A stretch of DNA of 40,072 bases from Candidatus Sumerlaeaceae bacterium. Lineage in GTDB: Bacteria > Sumerlaeota > Sumerlaeia > Sumerlaeales > Sumerlaeaceae. How positions within the stretch are numbered: the stretch's first letter is position 1; each line of letters begins with the position of its first letter. Location: positions 1 to 40,072 of the forward strand of contig JAIBAT010000099.1 of the NCBI GenBank assembly GCA_019695055.1, read 5' to 3'. This document shows positions 24,301 through 32,050 of this stretch, piece after piece. The notes below the pieces were generated by a model. That model made no database searches and had not been told where the DNA came from. It was given only the letters and a program-made list of their open reading frames with translations. A program made the position numbers and the translations under genes.

Positions 24301-25227
24301 CAAACCTGGTGGGGATACGACTGGCGGTGGCAACGGCCTTTCGGGCGCACGGTATTCGCCGATAACCGCCACTGCATTTTCGTGGATTCTCATTTTACCA
24401 ACTTTAGCCCCGACGACCAGCAGTCGATCATCATCGATAGCAAAACGTACCAAGCCAGTGTGAGGGACAACAGAACCAGCCAAGTCGTTGCAAAATTGGG
24501 ATCCAGTGAGATCATGCGAGCGAGCTTCTCAGCCGATGGCCTACTTGCCGAAACCACCGATTCTTCGGGGGTCGTAACGCTATGGAACGCGTCTGATTGG
24601 AAACCGGTCCGCACACTGGATTGTGGGGGCTGCCGCGCCTCCGTTGCGAAATTCAGCCCGAGTTCCCACATTCTCGCTGTTGGTTGCGATGATGGCCAAC
24701 TCTTGCTTTTTGATGGTGACAGCGGTAAACGGGTGATTACTGCAAAGCCCCATTCCACGCGGGTTCTGTCCATTGCGTTCACCCGTGACGGTCGCCTGTT
24801 TGCGACCGGATCGGCTGACTCCACCGCGAAGATTATTGATTCTGAAACTGGAAACATCATCTGCAATTGCGTTGGCCACGAGGATTTCATACTTGGCCTG
24901 ACGTTTTCCCCGGATGGTCAGCGGCTTGCCACCTCCGGGCACGACGACAAGGTGATTCTTTGGGATACTGCGAGTGGACGGGAAATTGTAACGTTGTTCA
25001 GTTTCCCGGGACCCGAATTTCTCCTGGGGGCGGGCATTAGTCGAAACGGGCAATTCGTATATGCCATCAACTCGCAGCATGAGCTCAAAATTGCCCAGAT
25101 TTTTCCATGGCAACCCGACCAGTTGCCCGGTTCCCCAAAGATGTCCTCCGCTGCCCGCATCGAATTGCTGAAGCGAAATCGGCGGGTATCGCTGGATATC
25201 ACTGAAGCAGACATCAACTGGAACTGA
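21370..25227 (+). CDS. Cyclase-homology / Ser-Thr kinase / TM / WD40 giant protein
   Basis: This 1285-residue protein has four parts. Residues 18-190 are a class III nucleotide cyclase homology domain: FTDLV with D27, STGDG with D71 (both metal Asp), and R137 in DLAAR. The base-selecting Lys is Met67 and the catalytic Asn is Asp133, so catalysis is doubtful. Residues 235-510 form an Hanks-type kinase: GDGGFGEVW loop, VAIK-type K265, HKDIKPSN (D362, N367), DFG (384-386) and a MAPEIL substrate segment, all intact. A charged coiled-coil-like stretch leads to one membrane helix at about 535-555. Residues 650-1265 are WD40 repeats (SFSPDG...LWD motifs), about a dozen. The WD40 part would face the periplasm if the kinase is cytosolic. 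Probably a receptor kinase; signal and targets unknown. It has its own likely promoter. Confidence 0.9.
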   Translation: MNNPPPTPPPQPETEPRSRVLTLAFTDLVASVALRSKLGDIAAGRIINRHFEIVRNLLQQTGGREIMSTGDGVFVTFDAPSAGVDFALRLQQAQAGEPHLPKVRVGINVGEVTERPALPGSNRTIEVEGFAADLAARIMSLALPGQILLSFSTFDNARQRLGADRPRANIAWRAHGRYHFKGNERPIALFEAGIEGISPLVPPPDSEKASRVDSDDPLILGWRPAHGLDLPHRPNWTFVGKLGDGGFGEVWLATHKKTGERRVFKFCYSLEHLRALKREVALFRLLKETLGNRDDIAMVLDWQFEEPPYYIEMEHVGGDTLDAWMEKTNSVRNMPLRTRLEIIAKVADAVAAAHSAGILHKDIKPSNILLDTTDGAQIKVRMIDFGIGVITNKELLLDKGVTLGGATESILAENDDGRTGTRIYMAPEILEGRPATTLSDIYSLGVLLYQIVIRDFSRSLAPGWQRDVPDDILREDIAACVDGQPSSRLASAAELADRLRRHEERRDELAREELQRLEAEQARAAAIEAARNRKFYLVSSVLGTLLLLAAVVFAMRERERAQKEEFLRSLAVDAKNDAEFQRQQVEAAKVRAVDSLSRAEQEQYFSAILAADAYMHQGRKQKVENLLLNLTPPRLRQLEWGWLVAENYGDLMTIDVARQTNELLSACYGPQGRRIASADREGNVSLWNAATGKLILRAKAHQSAVHGISFSPDGMSIATACFDGTAAILDADTLARRTILTGHQDNVRTVSWSPDGRSVLTASRDGTARIWDVATGRQTAVFEDFGGAVFTAAFNRDGTEIVVASREHRVSIHSVATGKARVELGGHPENILDASFSPDNTRVITACTDRKARIFDVATGRLETVLNNATSWLLCAAFNRAGKLAATGDNDGVIRLWELQSGKQIAEFQSTPQVYSVEFSPDDRTILAASRDSIRLWPASGQVSAALERSDWTPDTSSTTFGAPERLQVFGYPLEAEQTWWGYDWRWQRPFGRTVFADNRHCIFVDSHFTNFSPDDQQSIIIDSKTYQASVRDNRTSQVVAKLGSSEIMRASFSADGLLAETTDSSGVVTLWNASDWKPVRTLDCGGCRASVAKFSPSSHILAVGCDDGQLLLFDGDSGKRVITAKPHSTRVLSIAFTRDGRLFATGSADSTAKIIDSETGNIICNCVGHEDFILGLTFSPDGQRLATSGHDDKVILWDTASGREIVTLFSFPGPEFLLGAGISRNGQFVYAINSQHELKIAQIFPWQPDQLPGSPKMSSAARIELLKRNRRVSLDITEADINWN

Positions 25228-25253
25228 CCGTTGCTATGGGTAGGACTGAGAGT

Positions 25254-26165
25254 ATGAAACTTTCCAATAGCGCGATTGTGATTTCAGGCGCTGGCGGTCT
25301 GGTGGGTTCGGCACTCGTTCAGCGGCTGTCGGGTAAAGGCATTGCAGTGCGGAAATTAGTTCGAAAGGCTGCAAACGGCCCGGACGAGATCCATTACGAT
25401 GTGGATTCCAGAACAATTGATTCGCAGTCACTGGAGGGAACCTATGCGGTGATTCACCTTGCAGGCGAATCGATATTTGGAAGGTGGTCGGCGGAGAAAA
25501 AGCGCCGAATCCTGGAAAGCCGTGTGGCTGGTACCAGATTTATTACCGAATGCATTGCCGGTCTCTCGAATCCGCCAAGAGTTCTTTTGTGTGCGTCGGC
25601 CATTGGGTTTTACGGGAATCGGGGCGACGAAATCGTAGATGAAACCAGCGCTCGTGGTATGGGATATTTGGCTGATGTCTGCGAGGATTGGGAGAACGCC
25701 ACCAGGCCCGCCCGCGATGCAGGCATTCGGGCTGTGAATATGCGCCTGGGAATTGTGCTCAGCCCCAAGGGCGGTGCGCTGCAGCAGATGCTGACACCAT
25801 TCCGGCTTGGACTCGGGGGACCGGTGGGAAACGGGCGACAGTTTGCGAGTTGGGTCGCTATGAACGACGTGTTGAGCGCCATCGAGTTTCTTCTGGTGAC
25901 CGAATCCATCGCAGGGCCGGTCAATGTTGTGGCCCCAAACCCGGTCACCAACGCTGAATTTTCAAAAATTCTTGGCAGAGTTCTGAGTCGTCCGGCGTTC
26001 CTGCCTGTTCCGGGTTTCGTGCTTCGCCTGATATTTGGCGAAGCTGCCGACGAGTTCCTACTTGCGGGGCAGAGAGTTCTGCCACGTAAGCTGGAAGAGG
26101 CGGGGTTTCAGTTCCACTTACCTGAACTTGAGCCGGCCCTGCGCCATTTGCTGGGGAAAGGCTAG
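25254..26165 (+). CDS. TIGR01777/YfcH-type NAD(P)-dependent epimerase
   Basis: This 303-residue protein is an extended-SDR Rossmann enzyme of the SDR39U1/YfcH family. It has the nucleotide-binding loop SGAGGLVGSALVQRL near residue 10, VIHLAGESIFGRWS, RVAGTRFI, the active-site region CASAIGFYGNRGDE, EDWENATRPA and MRLGIVLSPKGGALQQML, followed by the C-terminal DUF1731 segment (PGFVLRLIFGEAADEFLLAGQRVLPRKLEEAGF). The substrate is unknown; relatives are annotated only as nucleoside-diphosphate-sugar epimerases. ATG 25254 is preferred because TAGGAC lies 9 bases ahead, while the first in-frame ATG (25236) has none. It is convergent with htpG, and the two stop codons share one CTAG. Confidence 0.9.
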   Translation: MKLSNSAIVISGAGGLVGSALVQRLSGKGIAVRKLVRKAANGPDEIHYDVDSRTIDSQSLEGTYAVIHLAGESIFGRWSAEKKRRILESRVAGTRFITECIAGLSNPPRVLLCASAIGFYGNRGDEIVDETSARGMGYLADVCEDWENATRPARDAGIRAVNMRLGIVLSPKGGALQQMLTPFRLGLGGPVGNGRQFASWVAMNDVLSAIEFLLVTESIAGPVNVVAPNPVTNAEFSKILGRVLSRPAFLPVPGFVLRLIFGEAADEFLLAGQRVLPRKLEEAGFQFHLPELEPALRHLLGKG

Positions 26166-28123
26166 AGGCCCCGGGCCATCAGGTCGGCAAGTTTGCGACT
26201 GAACGCACTTGGGTCGGGTAATTGCCCGCCTTCGGCAAGTATGGACTGACCGTACAGCAGCTCGGCGTAATCCGTAATGCGCGAATCCTTCACATCCGTC
26301 GCAGCAAGATCCTTGAGCTTTGCTACGATGGGGTGGGCGGGATTCAGCTCCAGAATTCGCTTGCTGGTTGGCACCTCCTGGCCTGCGGCCTTGAGCAAGG
26401 CTTCCATCTGGGGAGTCATATCGTAGAGGTCCCCAACCAGGCAGGCTGGTGAATCGGTGAGGCGCGCCGAGAGGCGAACCTCCTTTACCTGCTCGTCGAG
26501 ACGCTCCTTGAGGGCCTGGAACAGGGGCTTGAACTCCGCTTCGCGGCCCTTGAGCTCTTCCTCAGATTTCTTGCGTTCCTCCTCGGATCCAATTTCAGCG
26601 GTCCCTTTGCCCACGGATTGGAATCCCTTGCCCTTATGCTCGAACATCTGACCCACCCAGACCTCGTCCACGGGCTCGGTCAGCAGGAGAACTTCGTAGC
26701 CCTTCGCGCGGAAGGCTTCAAGGTGCGGTGAATTCTCGATCGCTGGCCGCGAAGTTCCAGTCATGTAATAAATGGACTTCTGATCCTCCTTCATGCGCCC
26801 GATGTATTCCTCAATTGTGGTGAGGTCACTGGCGGAGTTGGTGGAGGCAAACAGACACAAATCCATGATGGCTTCGCGGTTGGATGTGTCCTGAAAGAGC
26901 CCCTCCTTGAGTACGCGGCCAAACTCACCCCAGAACTTGAGGAATTCATCCTTCGAGTCGTTTTTGAGGGTGCGAAGAGTGTCGAGGACCTTCTTGATGA
27001 CGCCCTTTCGGATGGTCTGGATTTGGCGGTTTTTCTGGAGAATCTCGCGGGATATGTTGAGCGATAAGTCCTCACTATCCACGACCCCGCGCACAAAACG
27101 CAGGTACTCGGGGATTAGTTCCTTGCAGTCCTGCATGATGAAGATGCGTTTGATGTAGAGCTGGATGCCGCGCTCGCCGTCGCGCATAAAGAGGTCCATG
27201 GGCGCCTTGGCGGGGATGTAGAGCAGCGCGCGGAATTCGGCTGTCCCCTCGGCGTGCATGGTGCTCCACTTGAGCGGGTCACTCCAGTCGTGACTGATAT
27301 GCTTGTAGAAATCCTTGTATTCCTCGTCGGTTACTTCGCTGGAAGGGCGCGTCCAAATGGCCTTCATGGAGTTCAGGGTAATGTCTTCGACAGTGACCGT
27401 CTCCGGCGCGTCCTTCCTTGGCTTTCCGTCCTCATCGCGCTCGGTCTCCCGGCGTTCAACTTTCATGCGAATCGGGTAGGATACAAAATCCGAATACTTG
27501 CGCACGGTGTCGCGAATGGTCCACTCGCGCGTGAAGTCCGAAAGTCCATTCTCCTCATCCTCGGGCTTGAGGTGAAGCGTGATGGTCGTGCCGGGCTCGG
27601 CGCGCTCCGAAGGTTCAAGGGTATAAGTGCCGTCGCCGGTGGATTCCCATTTCCATGCCTCCGCCTCACCGGCCCTGCGGGTGAGAAGTGTGACGCGGTC
27701 CGCGACCATGAAACTGGAGTAGAATCCGACACCGAACTGTCCGATAAGCTCCGGCGAAAGTGGCTTGCCGTCAGAGGCGGTCTTGGCTTCGCGGAGTGCC
27801 TTGAGATACTCCTTTGTTCCCGACTTCGCGATGGTCCCGATGAAACGGACAATTTCATCGCGCGACATTCCGATTCCGTTGTCCTCAAGGGATAACGTCC
27901 GCGCGGCCCGATCCGGTGTTATTCGAATATGAAGGTCCGTGGTGAGGGGTGCGAGTTCGGTGTTTGTCAGTGCCTCGTAGCGCAGTTTGTCGAGCGCATC
28001 AGAGGCATTGGAGATAAGCTCGCGCAGGAAAATTTCCGGGTGAGAATAGACCGAATGAATCATCAGGTCGAGAAGTTGCTTCGCCTCGGTCTGGAATTCG
28101 AAAGTCTCGGCGGTCGTGGTCAT
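26162..28123 (-). CDS. htpG: Chaperone HtpG (Hsp90)
   Basis: This 653-residue protein is bacterial Hsp90 over its whole length. The GHKL ATPase shows FLRELISNASDALDKLRYEAL (catalytic Glu, Mg-binding Asn), EDNGIGMSRDEIVRFIGTIAKSGT, the lid, and IGQFGVGFYSSFMVADRV. The middle domain includes the HISHDWSDPLKW-type stretch, DSEDLSLNISREILQ and the catalytic-loop Arg region. A C-terminal dimerisation domain ends the chain. It folds client proteins in the cytosol, usually under heat-shock control. MTTTAETFEFQTEAKQLLDLM fits the normal N-terminus, and AGGGAT lies 9 bases ahead of ATG 28123. The longer frame from 28177 adds only 18 non-family residues. It overlaps the epimerase stop by four bases. 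Confidence 0.97.
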   Translation of the reverse strand: MTTTAETFEFQTEAKQLLDLMIHSVYSHPEIFLRELISNASDALDKLRYEALTNTELAPLTTDLHIRITPDRAARTLSLEDNGIGMSRDEIVRFIGTIAKSGTKEYLKALREAKTASDGKPLSPELIGQFGVGFYSSFMVADRVTLLTRRAGEAEAWKWESTGDGTYTLEPSERAEPGTTITLHLKPEDEENGLSDFTREWTIRDTVRKYSDFVSYPIRMKVERRETERDEDGKPRKDAPETVTVEDITLNSMKAIWTRPSSEVTDEEYKDFYKHISHDWSDPLKWSTMHAEGTAEFRALLYIPAKAPMDLFMRDGERGIQLYIKRIFIMQDCKELIPEYLRFVRGVVDSEDLSLNISREILQKNRQIQTIRKGVIKKVLDTLRTLKNDSKDEFLKFWGEFGRVLKEGLFQDTSNREAIMDLCLFASTNSASDLTTIEEYIGRMKEDQKSIYYMTGTSRPAIENSPHLEAFRAKGYEVLLLTEPVDEVWVGQMFEHKGKGFQSVGKGTAEIGSEEERKKSEEELKGREAEFKPLFQALKERLDEQVKEVRLSARLTDSPACLVGDLYDMTPQMEALLKAAGQEVPTSKRILELNPAHPIVAKLKDLAATDVKDSRITDYAELLYGQSILAEGGQLPDPSAFSRKLADLMARGL

Positions 28124-28179
28124 GCGTGTATCCCTACTCTCGTGAAGTCTTAATGTCGCGGCAGAACGCGCGGACATGT

Positions 28180-28202
28180 ACTATACCCCCCAAGGGGCTT
28201 GG
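28180..28202 (-). promoter_or_regulatory. Candidate htpG promoter with overlapping dyad
   Basis: On the minus strand, TATAGT (28180-28185) lies 57 bases before the htpG start. Directly upstream is the dyad CCAAG-N3-CTTGG (28190-28202), and further upstream CTTGTAT. The last, with CCCCTTGG 12 bases on, vaguely resembles a heat-shock sigma promoter. No clear -35 for TATAGT and no CIRCE element was seen. Confidence 0.35.
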
Positions 28203-28272
28203 CGCATTCATACAAGGATTGAGGCCATCCCGTCATTGACTGCCCCGCGCACGGTTGGTGGGCTAGCAAACA

Positions 28273-29517
28273 ATGCGAATTCTGTTTCTCCACGAGCACT
28301 TCTACCCGGAAACTGTGGGCACCTCGACGCGGGCGGTTGAGATCGTCGAGTACCTGGTGAAGCGCGGCCATGACGTGACTGTCGTTACCGGGTTGCCGTG
28401 CCATCCCTCGACGATGCGAAATGGGGAGGTGTCGCGCGACCAGCCTCGGGAGGAGATGTTCCGGGGTGCACGGATTCACCGGGTATGGACCTTTGGCAGC
28501 CCCAAACCCGATAAATTTTGGCGTCGGATGCTGACCTATTCCTCCTTTATGATTCTTGGCGGATTGAAAGCGCTGCGTGTTCGGGGCCCGTTTGACGCGC
28601 TCGTGGCCATCAGCCCATTGCCGAATGGCATCTCCGGCCTCATAGTGAGCAAGATTCGCCGATTCCCGCTGATGTTCGATGTTTGCGACATCTGGCCGGA
28701 TTGCGCAGTTGCAGTGGACATGCTGACGAATCCCCTCCTTGTGCGGATGGCTTTCTGGATTGAGAAAAAGATCTACAGTCGGGCTCGCCGAGTGGGTGTA
28801 GTAACGCGCGGATTCACGGAGAACCTTGCCGCCAAGGGAGTGCCCCGAGAGAAAATTGCGCTACTGCCGGATTGGGTGGACCCTGAGACGTATGATTCGT
28901 CCCGCGTGAATCGTGAAGCGGTACGCGCCGAGTATGGATTCGGGGAGAAGTTTGTCGTCTCCTTTCTTGGGAATTTTGGGCTTCTTATGGGCTTGGAAAC
29001 CATCATGGAAACGGCCCGCGTGGCCAAGGGTAGGGCCCCCGGAGTGCTGTTTCTGTTCGTGGGAAAGGGCGCCGCGCTGCCCATGATGGAAGAAAAGATT
29101 GCCGAGTGGGGTCTCGATAACGTGCGCATCATCCCCTACCAACCCCGCGACAAGGTTCCCGGGCTGCTGGCAGCGAGTGATGCACTCATCGTCACCTATA
29201 AGAAGACGCCCATCACGCGCATCACTGTGCCGTCCAAGATTTATGAGTATATGGCCAGCGAGCGCCCAATTGTGGCGGGCGTTGACGGCGTCATTGGAGA
29301 AATCCTTGCTGAAGCGGGTTGCGGACTTGCCTCGCCAGCACGAGATCCGGAGGAGATGGCTGGTCACATTCTCAAGCTCCAATCGGATCCGGAACTCCGC
29401 CGTGAAATGGGCCGCAAAGGGCGCGCTTATGTCGCCTCGCATTTTTCCTTTGAGCGGGTCTCCGCCGACTACGAATCGGCGATCACCCAAACGGCGAAGC
29501 CGGCCGCAAATCCATGA
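28273..29517 (+). CDS. Glycosyltransferase family 4
   Basis: This 414-residue GT-B enzyme uses a nucleotide-sugar donor and probably acts at the cytosolic face of the membrane. The N-terminal domain starts MRILFLHEHFYPETVGTSTRAVEI, typical of GT4 enzymes near WbuB, then HDVTVVTGLPCHPS. The C-terminal donor domain has SFLGNFGLLMGLETI, FLFVGKGAALPMM, IIPYQPRDKVPGLLAASDALIV, the YEYMASERPIVAG segment and GEILAEAGCGLASPARDPEEMA. First gene of a run (GT4, GT2, WecA-like, maf) in which every junction is an ATGA overlap. GGTGGG lies about 12 bases before ATG 28273. A role in surface polysaccharide or O-antigen assembly is inferred from the neighbours; sugar specificity is unknown. Confidence 0.93.
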   Translation: MRILFLHEHFYPETVGTSTRAVEIVEYLVKRGHDVTVVTGLPCHPSTMRNGEVSRDQPREEMFRGARIHRVWTFGSPKPDKFWRRMLTYSSFMILGGLKALRVRGPFDALVAISPLPNGISGLIVSKIRRFPLMFDVCDIWPDCAVAVDMLTNPLLVRMAFWIEKKIYSRARRVGVVTRGFTENLAAKGVPREKIALLPDWVDPETYDSSRVNREAVRAEYGFGEKFVVSFLGNFGLLMGLETIMETARVAKGRAPGVLFLFVGKGAALPMMEEKIAEWGLDNVRIIPYQPRDKVPGLLAASDALIVTYKKTPITRITVPSKIYEYMASERPIVAGVDGVIGEILAEAGCGLASPARDPEEMAGHILKLQSDPELRREMGRKGRAYVASHFSFERVSADYESAITQTAKPAANP

Positions 29518-30461
29518 CCAGCGGTGCCATGGACGAGAAGCCAATCGGCCCTGACGCCGTTCCCCTAGGCCCGGGCACCTTGCGGCTTTCGGTGATCATT
29601 ACCAACTGGAACACCCGCGAGTTGCTGGCTGCATGCCTTCGCTCGTTGGTCCCCTATATTGAGAACCCCGATTGCGAAGTCATCCTTGTGGATAATGGTT
29701 CCACCGATGGCAGCCCCGAAATGGCGTCACGCGATTTTTCAAAGGTGCGCGTGCTTGCGCAGAAATCAAACCTCGGCTTTGGACGGGCCAATAATATTGG
29801 CATTCGGGCCAGCCGGGGGCGCTACCTGCTGATTCTCAACAGCGACACTGAAGTTGCCCCAGGCGCCTTGGACCTCATGTGCGACTTTATGGACATTCAT
29901 CCGGATATCGGCGCCCTGGGAGCGCGACTTCTCAATTCGGATGGTTCACTCCAGCTTTCCTGTCGTCGATTCCCGTCTTACAAAACAGTATTTTTCCACC
30001 GCTACTCGCTTATGACGAAGTTGTTTCCACGAAACCGTTACTCGGCGGATTACCTGATGACTGAAACTGGCCACGACCGGACTATGGATGTGGATTGGGT
30101 CAGCGGTGCGTGCCTGATGGCGCGAAGGGAGACGATTGAAAAGGTGGGCCTGCTGGACGAGAATTTCTTCATGTACGCTGAGGACGTGGACTGGTGCTTT
30201 CGGATTCATGTCGGGGGATGGCGCGTCGTCTATCTGCCGGAGGCGCGGGTTACGCATCACATTGGACGCAGTACCCGGCAGGTGCCGGGGCGGATGACGT
30301 ACGAGCGCCATCGCAGTATGTGGCTCTTCTACAAGAAGCATTACAGTCGAGGCATCGTGCTTCTGGACGTGGCGACGTTCACTGGAATTACCGTGCGTTG
30401 TGCGTTGATGATGACAAAGAATTACATTGTGTCACTGCTGAAAGGAGAAGCGCGGTCATGA
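29514..30461 (+). CDS. Glycosyltransferase family 2 (rhamnosyltransferase-like)
   Basis: This 315-residue GT-A fold enzyme shows the family order: LSVIITNWNTRELLAACLRSL, EVILVDNGSTDGSPEMA, LGFGRANNIGIRAS, the metal-binding LILNSDTEV, then VDWVSGACLMARRETIEKVG and LDENFFMYAEDVDWCFRI with the catalytic Glu-Asp region. One or two hydrophobic C-terminal stretches (LDVATFTGITVRCAL) suggest membrane association. It resembles dTDP-rhamnosyl and WcaA-type transferases of lipopolysaccharide synthesis, but the donor is not certain. The ATG overlaps the GT4 stop (ATGA), and its own stop overlaps the next start likewise. A second ATG six codons in (GAMDEK) is an alternative start. Confidence 0.92.
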   Translation: MTSGAMDEKPIGPDAVPLGPGTLRLSVIITNWNTRELLAACLRSLVPYIENPDCEVILVDNGSTDGSPEMASRDFSKVRVLAQKSNLGFGRANNIGIRASRGRYLLILNSDTEVAPGALDLMCDFMDIHPDIGALGARLLNSDGSLQLSCRRFPSYKTVFFHRYSLMTKLFPRNRYSADYLMTETGHDRTMDVDWVSGACLMARRETIEKVGLLDENFFMYAEDVDWCFRIHVGGWRVVYLPEARVTHHIGRSTRQVPGRMTYERHRSMWLFYKKHYSRGIVLLDVATFTGITVRCALMMTKNYIVSLLKGEARS

Positions 30462-31423
30462 ACCCTCCCGTGGTTGCAGCCACCGTCGCCGCTGCTGAGT
30501 CGCCGTCGGGCCGTCTTATTTGGGTCATCCTGATCGGTTTCGCGGTACTAATTGCCGGCCTGCTGGCGGGGTATCGTGCCTGGCGCCGGAAGGAAACCGC
30601 TCTCAAGAATCTGCCGCCCGATGCGCCCCTCGCGCGGCTGTTCGCGATCCCGGCAGCTTCCCCCATCGCAGTCGGCACAACCGTTGGCCTTTTGCTCCTC
30701 GCCATTCTTTCCAGCCGCGTTGTTGCGGGGGATCGCTATTACACGCCAAGCGCGGCGGCATGGATGGCCATTGGGATAATTTGCGGCATACTGGTTCTCC
30801 TGTTTGGGAAAACCTTTGGGACCATGGCCTCCTTGCTGGTGCAGTTACCCACCGATCGCCCCCCCACCGCAAAGGAAGCAGCAAGCGTGAAGGTTCCCGG
30901 ACGCGGATTTGGCATTTTTATTGAGCTTCTTGCTGCGTTGATTGCCGTGTGGGCCGGGGTCCGTTTCAATGTGTTAAGCCTTGGATCCGAGCACACTTAT
31001 GTCCTCGGCGGCTGGACCATACCGTTGACCGTGCTCTGGATCTTCGCCGCGACAAATATCGTGAAACTGCTGGACGGCCTTCAGGGCGCGGCCAATGTCC
31101 TACTGCTCCTTGCTGGAATCTCAATCCACTATTTCACGTTTGGTGTGCCGGAGTATTTTCTTAATGCGCTTTCCGTCATCATCATCGCGGCAGCAATTGC
31201 CTCCTTGCGGTTCAACTTCTACCCTGCGCGGTTGGCCCTGACCGGACCAGGCATTGCACTGGCGGGGTTCCTGTTCGCGATCCTGACGGTTCTCGCGCGC
31301 CAGAAGACTGTGACGGCCCTGCTACTGATCTTTCCGATGATAGTGGTCATCATCCTTGTAGGCGGTGCCATGCTTGGAATGCTTGAGCGCCAAATGGCTC
31401 CGGAGAACGACGAGAAGAAATGA
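30458..31423 (+). CDS. WecA/MraY-like membrane protein lacking the DD site
   Basis: This 321-residue protein has about nine membrane helices. Residues 181-215 (GGWTIPLTVLWIFAATNIVKLLDGLQG) match the central signature of polyprenyl-phosphate sugar-1-phosphate transferases (WecA, TagO, MraY), including N200 and D206. In that family the preceding cytosolic loop carries a catalytic Asp-Asp; here the matching place reads FGKTFG (116-121). The HIHH-type loop late in the family is also not seen. It therefore looks like a catalytically altered or dead homologue rather than a standard initiator of glycan synthesis. The ATG lies in an ATGA overlap with the GT2 gene, with AAAGGAGAAG ahead at 30440-30449, so it is clearly expressed with the glycosyltransferases. 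The longer upstream frame from 30194 is out-of-frame shadow of GT2. Confidence 0.75.
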   Translation: MNPPVVAATVAAAESPSGRLIWVILIGFAVLIAGLLAGYRAWRRKETALKNLPPDAPLARLFAIPAASPIAVGTTVGLLLLAILSSRVVAGDRYYTPSAAAWMAIGIICGILVLLFGKTFGTMASLLVQLPTDRPPTAKEAASVKVPGRGFGIFIELLAALIAVWAGVRFNVLSLGSEHTYVLGGWTIPLTVLWIFAATNIVKLLDGLQGAANVLLLLAGISIHYFTFGVPEYFLNALSVIIIAAAIASLRFNFYPARLALTGPGIALAGFLFAILTVLARQKTVTALLLIFPMIVVIILVGGAMLGMLERQMAPENDEKK

Positions 31424-32043
31424 CGGAAACCGATCCCCTACCCCTGATTCTGGCCTCCGCCAGCCCGCGCCGGCGCGAGCTGGTGGCTGCCTTGGGAATG
31501 TCTTGCGAATTTGCCTCGGCGGATATTGAGGAAGACAAGATCCCCTACAAGACGCCCCGTGAATTGGCCATCAAGACGGCCTACGCGAAGGCCTGCGAGG
31601 TGGAAAAGCGATACGGCCGCGGCCTTGTCATTGCCGCCGACACAATTGTGGTTTTGGACGGTAAGGTTTATATGAAGCCAACCGATGCGGCGGATGCGTG
31701 CCGAATGTTGGGTGAACTTTCGGGGCGGGCGCACACTGTCATCAGCGGTGTTGCTGTCAAGGAGGTCGGCAAAGGCACCCTGTTGGATGCGGTGGAGACG
31801 GTTGTACATATCCGCGCCATGGAAGCCCCTGAAATTGCGGAATATGTCGCCACCGGGGAACCCCTCGACAAGGCTGGCGCTTATGCCGTCCAGGGGCTGG
31901 GCCGCGAGATTGTGAGCCGAATTGACGGTGATTATTTTAATGTGGTGGGATTGCCTCTTACAAGGCTGTTTGAGATGATGGAAGATTTCACCGACGTTTC
32001 CGAATGGCGGGAACGCATCAAGGATCTGGAAAGTTTCAACTGA
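31420..32043 (+). CDS. maf: Maf/YhdE-family nucleotide pyrophosphatase
   Basis: This 207-residue protein carries the Maf signatures LASASPRRRELV (residues 11-22), VIAADTIVVLDGKVY with the catalytic Asp, GKP-like MKPTDAADACRML, LSGRAHTVISGVAV and GAYAVQGLGREIVSRIDGDYFNVVGLP. Maf proteins hydrolyse non-canonical or modified nucleoside triphosphates (dTTP/UTP or m7GTP types) to monophosphates and are linked to division arrest when overexpressed. The ATG overlaps the stop of the WecA-like gene (ATGA), making this the fourth coupled cistron. Subtype is uncertain, though the GAY-x-V-Q-G form is typical of the dTTP/UTP-type group. Confidence 0.93.
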   Translation: MTETDPLPLILASASPRRRELVAALGMSCEFASADIEEDKIPYKTPRELAIKTAYAKACEVEKRYGRGLVIAADTIVVLDGKVYMKPTDAADACRMLGELSGRAHTVISGVAVKEVGKGTLLDAVETVVHIRAMEAPEIAEYVATGEPLDKAGAYAVQGLGREIVSRIDGDYFNVVGLPLTRLFEMMEDFTDVSEWRERIKDLESFN

Positions 32044-32050
32044 CCCGGTG

